DNA from: Thermoplasmata archaeon
Lineage (GTDB): Archaea > Thermoplasmatota > Thermoplasmata > Thermoplasmatales > Thermoplasmataceae
Assembly (NCBI GenBank): GCA_021811505.1
Contig: JAJZOM010000055.1
Coordinates: forward strand, 1 to 5,321
Direction: 5' to 3'
Length of the DNA: 5,321 nucleotides
Under the pieces are notes generated by a model. That model worked only from the letters and a program-made list of their open reading frames with translations, searched no databases and was not told the origin of the DNA. This document shows, in pieces, positions 1-5,304 of this stretch (its first letter is position 1; each line of letters starts with the position of its first letter). The position numbers and the translations under genes were made by a program.

Positions 1-51
1 TCCGTAGGTGTGCATGTATCTCTCCCGACTAACTTCTGCTTTTCTTTCATG

Positions 52-59
52 TTTTTTTT
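52..59 (+). terminator. T8 run, possible archaeal transcription terminator
   Basis: Eight consecutive T on the plus strand. Archaeal RNA polymerase often terminates at oligo-T stretches in the non-template strand without a hairpin. This run could therefore end a plus-strand transcript entering from the left, but it lies upstream of the 114-135 hairpin, so a transcript ending here would lack the hairpin. Only composition supports the call. Confidence 0.2.
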
Positions 60-74
60 CTCCATGTTGTTAAA

Positions 75-141
75 GCCCCCTAATCAACTCTTGCGTTGTC
101 CCTCACGGGGCAAGCCCACGGCTTCAGTCGTGGGCAATTGA
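75..141 (+). mobile_element. Likely right end of an IS200/IS605-type (IS1341/tnpB) element
   Basis: This stretch interrupts a UPF0145 (YbjQ) gene: recognisable YbjQ coding stops at about 141-147, and what replaces it carries a GC-rich hairpin. The core GCCCACG-GCTTCAGT-CGTGGGC closely resembles the hairpins at the right ends of archaeal IS200/IS605-family tnpB elements, which also form the 3' scaffold of the omega RNA. Further possible pairings are GCCCC (75-79) with GGGGC (107-111) and CCC (100-102) with GGG (107-109). Plus frame 1 is open from the window edge to a TGA at 139-141. Its residues show no TnpB motif that I recognise, so it may or may not be a tnpB tail. The element body, if it exists, is to the left of the window. 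A degenerate remnant or an unrelated hairpin cannot be excluded. The interruption itself is firm; the family assignment is an inference from memory of typical ends. Confidence 0.42.
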
Positions 142-421
142 CTATCTGTGCTATCTCAGAGGTATCAAATCTCATCTCTATCACTGCATTTGCACCAGCT
201 TTTTCCGCTTCTTCCCTAAGTCTTTCCATTGCAAGGTTTCTGGCGTCATTCAGCATCTTGACATATTCCTTGATTTCTCCACCTGCAATGGTCCTCAACC
301 CCGCCATAATATTCCCTCCAATACCTCTGCTTCTCACAGTTATCCCCCATATCGTGCCAATAACCTCGTTAATTCTGTGTCACGGTACATAGTTTGTTGA
401 AACTACAATCACCTGATTCAT
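80..421 (-). pseudogene. UPF0145/YbjQ family (DUF74) protein, broken by a stop codon and a replaced C-terminus
   Basis: The minus-strand frame begins with an ATG at 421-419 and reads MNQVIVVSTNYVP, then a TGA (382-380), then HRINEVIGTIWGITVRSRG and on through a conserved GGNIMAGLRTIAGGEI core. It continues through a helical segment (NDARNLAMERLREEAEKAGANAV, cited here only as a region), then MRFDTSEIAQ. This is the order of the small (about 105-residue) UPF0145 proteins, which are oligomeric, cytosolic and of unknown function, and are sometimes labelled heavy-metal-binding. The residue at the TGA is normally Gly in relatives as I recall them (YVPG), so a single GGA-to-TGA change explains the stop. 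After EIAQIV the family's last strand (SEIVAYGTAV-like) is missing. It is replaced by about 19 unrelated codons, from the hairpin sequence, ending in TAG at 82-80. A GTG at 337 preceded by GGGGGA six bases upstream could allow a headless product, but that would lack the first strand as well as the C-terminus. Two independent lesions make a pseudogene the best call. Confidence 0.86.
114..135 (+). repeat. Stem-loop: 9-bp stem with TTCA tetraloop
   Basis: Positions 114-120 (GCCCACG) pair perfectly with 129-135 (CGTGGGC). In a plus-strand RNA the stem extends through a G121-U128 wobble and a C122-G127 pair to a UUCA loop. On the opposite strand the wobble becomes an A-C mismatch, so the fold is more stable in RNA made from the plus strand. 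That orientation agrees with a plus-strand element or omega RNA ending here and reading outward into the ybjQ remnant. Confidence 0.75.
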
Positions 422-443
422 GGAAAAATCAAGATGAAATCTG

Positions 444-450
444 TAATAAA
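444..450 (-). promoter_or_regulatory. TATA box of the broken ybjQ gene
   Basis: On the minus strand this reads TTTATTA, centred 26 bases upstream of the ATG at 421. That is the distance expected for an archaeal promoter giving a leaderless mRNA that starts at its initiation codon. The fit also supports placing the original start at 421 rather than at the internal GTG. No ribosome site precedes 421, as expected for a leaderless transcript. Confidence 0.55.
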
Positions 451-465
451 CCTTCTTACCCGGAG

Positions 466-477
466 ATCATAAATGAT
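466..477. repeat. Short inverted repeat ATCAT-AA-ATGAT in the divergent control region
   Basis: A perfect 5-bp inverted repeat with a 2-base spacer sits between the two divergent TATA boxes. It has the size of a small dimeric regulator site. The surrounding DNA is AT-rich, so a chance occurrence is quite possible. Confidence 0.25.
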
Positions 478-503
478 AATAAAATATTGTATGTAGTAAA
501 TAA

Positions 504-537
504 TGCACTAACGTTTAAATAAAGTGCCTCAATGCAC
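504..537. promoter_or_regulatory. Candidate trp operator: GCAC half-sites around the TATA box
   Basis: GCACT at 505-509 and AGTGC at 523-527 form an inverted repeat that brackets the TTTAAATA box. The 7-mer AATGCAC at 502-508 recurs at 531-537. Three copies of a GCAC core within 34 bases, placed over the BRE/TATA/start region, could bind a repressor that blocks TBP/TFB. This is not the TGTACA-type box known for the methanogen regulator TrpY. The repeats are seen directly; a regulatory role is inferred. Confidence 0.35.
514..521 (+). promoter_or_regulatory. TATA box of the trp operon
   Basis: TTTAAATA, centred at about 517-518, lies 26-27 bases upstream of the ATG at 544. Thermoplasmata commonly make leaderless mRNAs for the first gene of an operon. 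This spacing places transcription start on or next to the A of that codon. The ATG at 532 lies only 14 bases from the centre of this box and would be upstream of the expected start of transcription. A weaker alternative box (AAATAAT, 498-504) would fit a start near 532. Confidence 0.6.
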
Positions 538-543
538 GAATAC

Positions 544-1791
544 ATGCTATCATTACAGGAAAGAGAGATCATACCGGACAACTGGTACAACATTGTTCCG
601 GATTTGCCGCAGCCACTGCCTCCGCCGGTTGACAAAGACAATGAACATTCCTCCATAGAGCTCCTGAACAGGATTCTTCCAAGAGAGATACTGAAACAGG
701 AATTCACTTTTCAGAGGTATACGAAGATTCCCGAAGAAGTGCAGGAATTATACACGCAGATTGGCAGACCCACGCCTCTTTTCAGGGCGATCGGCCTTGA
801 GAGATTCCTTGATTACAGGGGGAAAATCTTCATAAAATATGAGGGAGCAACAATCACCGGATCGCACAAGATAAATACTGCGATACCGCAGGCAATCTAC
901 GCAAGGGATGAGGGGGTCAAGGGAGTTGTTACGGAGACAGGTGCCGGACAGTGGGGAACGGCAACTGCCGTTGCTTCTTCTTTTTCAGGAATAAAGGCAA
1001 AAATTTTCATGGTGAAGGTGAGTTTCCAGCAGAAACCGCTGAGGAAGCAGATAATGGAACTTTATGGTGCTGAAATAGTGCCAAGCCCTTCCACGGAGAC
1101 AAAATTCGGGCGTTCAGTCATTGAGAAGAGACACGATCACCCCGGAACCCTTGGAATCGCCATCAGCGAAGCGGTTGAATATGCACTGGAACACGACATG
1201 CGATACATGCTCGGTAGCGTATTCAATTCTGTGCTGACCCATCAGAGCGTCATCGGCCTTGAAACAGAAAAACAACTTGAAATTCTCGGCGAGGAGCCGG
1301 ACGTACTCATCGGGTGTGTTGGTGGAGGCAGTAATTTCGGGGGATTTACATTTCCCCTGATCAAGAAGTTTCCTGAGGCTGAGGTGCTTGCGTCTACTGC
1401 TGAAGAGGTTCCGAAATTTACCCATGGTGATTACAAATATGATTTCGTGGATTCCGCTCAGACACTTCCGTCAGTCAAGATGTACTCACTAGGGTCTGAC
1501 TTTGTGCCAGAGAAAATATATGCGGGAGGATTGAGGTACCACGGTGCGGCTCCGTCAGTTTCCATGCTTGTTAAAACCGGAAAAATTACACCCAGCGACG
1601 TGAGTGAGGAGACTGTCATCGACGCCCTCAGAATATTTGCCAGAACGCAGGGTATTGTTGCTGCACCGGAATCCGGTCACGCCCTTGCCACAGCAATTGA
1701 GTACGTTGCAAGACACAGGAATGACAGGAAGAACATCGTCGTCAATGTGAGCGGGCACGGTCTCCTGGACATGTCCATATTCGACAGGTGA
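544..1791 (+). CDS. trpB: Tryptophan synthase beta chain, TrpB2 type
   Basis: This is the PLP-dependent cytosolic enzyme that condenses indole with an activated serine to give tryptophan. Numbering is from the ATG at 544 (415 residues). It opens with the IIPDNWYN and PDLPQPLPPP signature of TrpB2, which is absent from TrpB1. GRPTPLF follows, then the PLP lysine in GSHK (K109) and ETGAGQWG (131-138, E131 the general acid/base). The W at 137 replaces the His of TrpB1 (GQHG). The GGGSN phosphate loop is at 260-264, YAGGLRYHG lies near 326-334, and SGHGLLD (403-409) stands where TrpB1 has SGRGDKD. All key residues are present and the length is normal for TrpB2. The start at 544 fits the TATA spacing and family N-termini. 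An ATG at 532 would add four residues and has no ribosome site. The gene heads the operon and directly precedes trpA, so it most likely serves as the beta subunit. TrpB2 enzymes have been reported to prefer O-phosphoserine, so the serine donor here is uncertain. Confidence 0.96.
   Translation: MLSLQEREIIPDNWYNIVPDLPQPLPPPVDKDNEHSSIELLNRILPREILKQEFTFQRYTKIPEEVQELYTQIGRPTPLFRAIGLERFLDYRGKIFIKYEGATITGSHKINTAIPQAIYARDEGVKGVVTETGAGQWGTATAVASSFSGIKAKIFMVKVSFQQKPLRKQIMELYGAEIVPSPSTETKFGRSVIEKRHDHPGTLGIAISEAVEYALEHDMRYMLGSVFNSVLTHQSVIGLETEKQLEILGEEPDVLIGCVGGGSNFGGFTFPLIKKFPEAEVLASTAEEVPKFTHGDYKYDFVDSAQTLPSVKMYSLGSDFVPEKIYAGGLRYHGAAPSVSMLVKTGKITPSDVSEETVIDALRIFARTQGIVAAPESGHALATAIEYVARHRNDRKNIVVNVSGHGLLDMSIFDR
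1786..1791 (+). promoter_or_regulatory. Ribosome binding site of trpA, formed by the trpB stop region
   Basis: AGGTGA matches the archaeal anti-Shine-Dalgarno (GGTGA core) and includes the trpB stop TGA at 1789-1791. It lies 5 bases before the ATG at 1797 and only 2 before the ATG at 1794. This favours 1797 as the trpA start over the overlapping GTG at 1788. The arrangement implies that trpA is translated by ribosomes finishing trpB. Confidence 0.6.
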
Positions 1792-1796
1792 ACATG

Positions 1797-2534
1797 ATGA
1801 AACCGCTGGTGCTCTATTTCACAGCCAATTATCCTTCAAGGGAGATTCTTTCGGAATTCATTGCCAGGCTTGATACGAGCGTGGTGAAATATGTGGAATT
1901 AGGTATGCCGACAGACAATCCGCTTTACGATGGCCCCACAATAAAAGTAACGCATGGTACTTCCGTGGCTGATTTCAGGGACAGTGACCTGAAAATATAT
2001 TCTGACCTCCTAAGGGAACGTGATATCAGGACCTATCTGCTGGTATATTATCATGAATTGAGGAAGAGGGGGTCGGGATTCCTGCACTACCTCCGTGACA
2101 TTGGGATATCCGGCCTGATAATTCCGGACCTTTTCATAGATTATTTCGACTCCGGCACCGAGGTGATTAAATCATTTCCGGAAGGCCTTGAATTCATCCC
2201 GTTCTTCAATCCGGCAACACCGGACAGCGTAATAAGAACCGTGGCAGAAATGACCAGTTCATGGGTATATTACGGTCTCCAGCCATCCACCGGAATCAAT
2301 GTGCCGTTTGATCTCAGGGAGGTCTCAAAAAGGATTCTTGAGATGGTTCCGGGGAGGGAAGTCAATTTCGGCTTCGGAATCCGGACAGTGGACCAGGTAA
2401 GGGAGATTATGGAACTGGGTTCAAACGGCGTAGCCATTGGAACTATGCTGATTCCGATGCTGAAGGAGAACCGGATAGACGACTTTGTCGAATTTCAGGA
2501 AAAAGTGAGGGAGATGATGGAAGTTGTCGGATGA
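1797..2534 (+). CDS. trpA: Tryptophan synthase alpha chain
   Basis: This TIM-barrel enzyme cleaves indole-3-glycerol phosphate to indole and glyceraldehyde 3-phosphate, passing indole to the beta subunit. Numbering is from the ATG at 1797 (245 residues, short like other archaeal TrpA and compared with about 268 in enterobacteria). The catalytic Glu is E34 in VELGMP, and the catalytic Asp is D45 in NPLYDGPTI. PDL (110-112) lies on a central strand. YYGLQPSTGINVP matches the archaeal form of the mobile phosphate-closing loop, with T165 in place of bacterial T183. GFGIRT (192-197) and GVAIGT (211-216) form the phosphate site. The gene follows trpB directly. Upstream in-frame GTG 1788 and ATG 1794 are possible starts, but the spacing to AGGTGA favours 1797. 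The bacterial FSDP before the catalytic Asp reads PTDNP here. Nothing suggests loss of function. Confidence 0.95.
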   Translation: MKPLVLYFTANYPSREILSEFIARLDTSVVKYVELGMPTDNPLYDGPTIKVTHGTSVADFRDSDLKIYSDLLRERDIRTYLLVYYHELRKRGSGFLHYLRDIGISGLIIPDLFIDYFDSGTEVIKSFPEGLEFIPFFNPATPDSVIRTVAEMTSSWVYYGLQPSTGINVPFDLREVSKRILEMVPGREVNFGFGIRTVDQVREIMELGSNGVAIGTMLIPMLKENRIDDFVEFQEKVREMMEVVG

Positions 2535-2538
2535 AAGC

Positions 2539-3519
2539 ATGACCTTCCAGGAACTTCCGGAGATGGATGAAAGTTCGGCTTTCAGCCTAATGAACAGTCT
2601 TCTTCTCAATTCAAGCGATGAAACCAAGGCGGCATTTCTGGCAGCCCTTCACAGCAGGGGAGAGACTGGTGCCGAGTTATCGGGATTTGTAATGGCTCTC
2701 AGGAATACGGCAACACTCGGGAAAATACACAACGTGATGGACATAGTCGGAACCGGAGGAGACGGCAAGAACACCATAAATGTCAGTACAGCCGCCTCGT
2801 TCGTTGTGTCATCACTCGGAATCAGGGTAGCCAAACACGGAAATTTTGGAGCAACAAGCAACAAGGGAAGTGGCGATTTCCTGAGATTCCTTGGCTATAA
2901 CTTTGAAATGGACCAGGAAGAGCTTGCCAGACGAGTAAACGACACTAACTTTGCCTTCATCCTCGCTCCCCTATACAATGCAAACTTTGCAAAATTTGCC
3001 AAAGCGAGAAAATCCCTGCCTCACAAAACCGTCTTCAACTACCTCGGCCCGATCACCAATCCCGCTGACCCTGAAAACCTGGTTCTTGGGGTGACGCATG
3101 AAGAAATAAGCAGGCTTTATTCTGATTTCATGATTAAAAACAACAAGAGAGGCTATATTATTTATTCCAGGGATGGAATGGATGAAATCTCTCCAGAAAC
3201 GCCATCGATGATGACAATTATCAAAGGATCCGAGAGTGAAAAGATTGAGATTCACCCGGAAGACATTATTGGAGATAAAATCAGGGTGGATGAGGTATCT
3301 GCCACTGAACCTGCCGATTCGTTCAGGATGACCATGGAGGGCATATCCGGCGAAAGAAGAAATGTATCCCGGTTCATAGCACTGAACGCCGCACCTGCAC
3401 TGGTTTTGAATGGAAAGGCAGGTGAAATCCGGGATGCCTATGACATTGCGATGGAGGCCATTTCTTCCGGCACAGTATCAGATCACCTGGACAAGATTAT
3501 GGGGGAATGCAGGAGATGA
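2539..3519 (+). CDS. trpD: Anthranilate phosphoribosyltransferase
   Basis: This enzyme transfers the phosphoribosyl group of PRPP to anthranilate, giving N-phosphoribosylanthranilate. Numbering is from the ATG at 2539 (326 residues; the family is usually 330-345). A small helical N-terminal domain is followed by the PRPP site GTGGD (71-75) and NVST (81-84). Next comes KHGN (99-102), then FNYLGPITNP (about 166-175) and the metal-binding pair D215-E216 in GMDEISP. These establish the nucleoside-phosphorylase-II fold enzyme. After KHGN the usual R-S-V-S-S-K-S-G-S reads FGATSNKGSGD, so the conserved Arg is Phe here. Start choice: GGATGA (2529-2534), which includes the trpA stop, lies 4 bases before ATG 2539. 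An in-frame TTG at 2524 and an ATG at 2563 are alternatives. The short stretch GGATGAAAG occurs at both 2529 and 2565, 36 bases apart and in frame, so the first codons look slightly duplicated. The gap to trpA is only 4 bases. Confidence 0.95.
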   Translation: MTFQELPEMDESSAFSLMNSLLLNSSDETKAAFLAALHSRGETGAELSGFVMALRNTATLGKIHNVMDIVGTGGDGKNTINVSTAASFVVSSLGIRVAKHGNFGATSNKGSGDFLRFLGYNFEMDQEELARRVNDTNFAFILAPLYNANFAKFAKARKSLPHKTVFNYLGPITNPADPENLVLGVTHEEISRLYSDFMIKNNKRGYIIYSRDGMDEISPETPSMMTIIKGSESEKIEIHPEDIIGDKIRVDEVSATEPADSFRMTMEGISGERRNVSRFIALNAAPALVLNGKAGEIRDAYDIAMEAISSGTVSDHLDKIMGECRR

Positions 3520-4133
3520 GCAGGCACACCACATTCGTGAAGATATGTGGCATCACTAACCTGGAGGATGGCATTGCTGCTCTTGACGGTGGGGCAAGAA
3601 TCCTGGGCGTTGTCCTTTCAAACCTTTCACCGAGAAAGGGGAGCCAGGAGGTTATTCGTGGCCTGAAAGACATCGGGGCGGAGGTCGCAGGGGTATACAC
3701 AGACATGGATTCCATAAGGGAATCGGAGATGAACGAAGACTACGTGCAGATCCATTTCCCGCACGGAACTGACGAAATAACATTCGTAAGGGATCAGCTG
3801 AAGAAAAAGGTGATATCAGTTGTCATGCCACAGCATTCAAATGATCCCGGGGCTGAAGCTCTCGAACTTCTGGACCTTGGGGCTGATTATTCGCTCATCG
3901 ATTTCGGTGGCGATCTCTCAGGTGTCACATTATCGCACAAAATTGATCTATCCGGCATGAAGACAGGTGTGGCCGGCAGGATATCCATTGAGAATATCGG
4001 CTATGCTCTTTCGCTGAATCCATATTTCCTAGATATCAGCAGCAGAATTGAGAAATATCCCGGAAAAAAAGATCACGGGAAAATGATCGAATTAATGGAG
4101 TTGTTCAGAAATGAATCGGAACTTGTATCATAA
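3516..4133 (+). CDS. trpF: Phosphoribosylanthranilate isomerase (divergent)
   Basis: This TIM-barrel enzyme catalyses the Amadori rearrangement of phosphoribosylanthranilate to CdRP. Numbering is from the ATG at 3516 (205 residues, a normal length). The general base Cys is C11 in VKICGIT. R40 lies in LSPRKG, matching the SPR motif. Q78 and H80 lie in VQIH, and the general acid Asp is D129 in LIDFGG. Toward the end, GVAGRISIENI (151-161) and LDISSRIE with PGKKD (about 172-186) match the two phosphate-site segments. Usual glycines are changed: GGTG after the Asp strand is not recognisable, AGG reads AGR (R155) and SSG reads SSR (R177). The catalytic pair is kept and the gene is inside the operon, so I regard it as functional but divergent. 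The start at 3516 gives a classic ATGA overlap with the trpD stop. An in-frame ATG at 3507 would add three residues, but sits only one base from the GGGGG at 3501-3505. Confidence 0.92.
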   Translation: MSRHTTFVKICGITNLEDGIAALDGGARILGVVLSNLSPRKGSQEVIRGLKDIGAEVAGVYTDMDSIRESEMNEDYVQIHFPHGTDEITFVRDQLKKKVISVVMPQHSNDPGAEALELLDLGADYSLIDFGGDLSGVTLSHKIDLSGMKTGVAGRISIENIGYALSLNPYFLDISSRIEKYPGKKDHGKMIELMELFRNESELVS

Positions 4134-5304
4134 GGTTGAATCCCTGCTGAAAGGCGACAGTGATTTTGCTTATTTCTGCCGTTTTCGGGACAATGACAGA
4201 ATCAGCGGCGAAGAGTTTCTTTTTGAAACTGAAAACGACCCGGTTACATTTAATGGAAACTCCCGTGACACCATAAGAAAAGGACTTTCCGATATGGTGG
4301 AATCTCTGGATGATGGTGTGCTTGTTCCCGCATTCATTTCATACGATTTTGTGTCAACAGTTTTTGGTCTCCAACTTAGGAATCGATCAAAATGGCCAAC
4401 TGTAAGCGCCATAATGCCAAGCAAAATCACAAAAGGTCAATTTACACGGGCGGCAGCCACTGGACCTGGCAGAAAACTGGGCGTAGCAACCATGGAGAAA
4501 TACCGCAGGGAGGAACTCGCACACAGGATCGCGGATGTGAGAGAAAGGATCAGGGAGGGAGAACTCCTGCAGGCAGTACTGTCAAACAGGTTTGACGTCT
4601 CTCCATTTGATTCCGCCAGCCTGCTGAATTACTTCATGACCAACGATCTTTCGAGGTATGTTTACATGTTCCGGTTCAATGGGCACGAGGTTGTGGGAAG
4701 TTCTCCGGAAAGTGTTTTTGTTAGAAACGGCGTGAATGTCACAATTGATCCCATAGCGGGGACAAGGAACAGGGATGTTGAAGCCAATAACGACACCATT
4801 CTCATAAAATCGCTGAATAATGACGTCAAGGAAATATGCGAACACAGGATGCTCGTTGACCTCGCCAGGAATGATCTTGCCAGGATATGCAGCCCCGGGA
4901 CCATTAGGGTGACAAGGGACATGATCCCGGAAAAATTCTACTCCGTGATACATCTAGTGAGCCAGGTCAAGGGCACAGTTCGTGAAAACATATCCCCTTA
5001 CGATCTCCTCGCCTCGATATATCCGGCGGGAACCGTCAGCGGAGCTCCCAAGCGGAGGGCACTGGAAATCATAGACGAAACCGAAGAAAGGGCGAGAGGA
5101 CCATACTCCGGGTCAGTAGGTTTACTGGGGAAAGAGATCATGGACATGGCCCTCACAATCAGGAGTGCCTTCCAGTCACAGGATGAAAGCTATGTGCAGG
5201 CCGGCGCCGGGATAGTCAAGGACTCAGTTCCGGACACAGAGGTGGATGAGATGATCGCCAAGGCGGATACGGTTATGGCGGGGGGACTGAAATGCGAATA
5301 CTGA
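4111..5304 (+). CDS. trpE: Anthranilate synthase component I
   Basis: This chorismate-binding subunit converts chorismate to anthranilate using ammonia delivered by TrpG. It has 397 residues, somewhat short for the family. The N-terminal region (about 1-115) is poorly conserved apart from AFISYDF (74-80). The chorismate-binding domain is complete: IREGELLQAVLSNRF (147-161), GSSPE (196-200), DPIAGTR (213-219), and NNDVKEICEHRMLVDLARND (236-255) with the Mg-binding glutamates. HLVSQVKG (281-288) follows, then YPAGTVSGAPK (304-314), GPYSGSVG (330-337) and AGAGIVKDS (364-372). These separate it from aminodeoxychorismate or isochorismate synthases only by context, and the trp neighbours settle that. 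The LLES element that binds feedback tryptophan in well-studied TrpE is not recognisable, so allosteric control may be altered. The ATG at 4111 lies 23 bases inside trpF, with GGAG at 4097-4100. There is no other Met until residue 62, so the start is secure. Confidence 0.96.
   Translation: MNRNLYHKVESLLKGDSDFAYFCRFRDNDRISGEEFLFETENDPVTFNGNSRDTIRKGLSDMVESLDDGVLVPAFISYDFVSTVFGLQLRNRSKWPTVSAIMPSKITKGQFTRAAATGPGRKLGVATMEKYRREELAHRIADVRERIREGELLQAVLSNRFDVSPFDSASLLNYFMTNDLSRYVYMFRFNGHEVVGSSPESVFVRNGVNVTIDPIAGTRNRDVEANNDTILIKSLNNDVKEICEHRMLVDLARNDLARICSPGTIRVTRDMIPEKFYSVIHLVSQVKGTVRENISPYDLLASIYPAGTVSGAPKRRALEIIDETEERARGPYSGSVGLLGKEIMDMALTIRSAFQSQDESYVQAGAGIVKDSVPDTEVDEMIAKADTVMAGGLKCEY

Noticed and set aside
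1..65. Minus-strand reading frame from an ATG at 65 running off the left edge (MEKKNMKEK...)
   Set aside because: Only 21 codons are visible. The Lys richness comes from the T8 run on the other strand, and no family is recognisable. It could be a gene start, but it cannot be supported.
1..141. Plus frame 1 open to the TGA at 139-141 as a tnpB tail
   Set aside because: It is open for 46 codons and runs through the hairpin, but it has no zinc-finger cysteines or other TnpB motif that I can identify. It is kept only as a remark under the mobile element.
380..382. TGA in ybjQ as a selenocysteine or recoded codon
   Set aside because: The family residue there is Gly, not Cys or Sec. All trp genes that end in TGA stop where their families end, so TGA is a normal stop in this genome. 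The same gene is also cut at its C-terminus.
96..392. 98-codon plus-strand frame opposite ybjQ
   Set aside because: It is the antisense shadow of the conserved YbjQ frame, with low-complexity Ser/Ile/Leu/Pro content and no promoter or ribosome site.
422..543. Trp attenuator or leader peptide upstream of trpB
   Set aside because: There is no short frame with tandem TGG codons, no terminator-type hairpin followed by T, and the mRNA is probably leaderless.
1114..1425. 103-codon minus-strand frame inside trpB
   Set aside because: It is opposite conserved TrpB2 coding (including GGGSN), so it is a shadow frame.
4582..4953. 123-codon minus-strand frame inside trpE
   Set aside because: It lies opposite the most conserved part of trpE, has no promoter or ribosome site, and its protein resembles nothing known to me.
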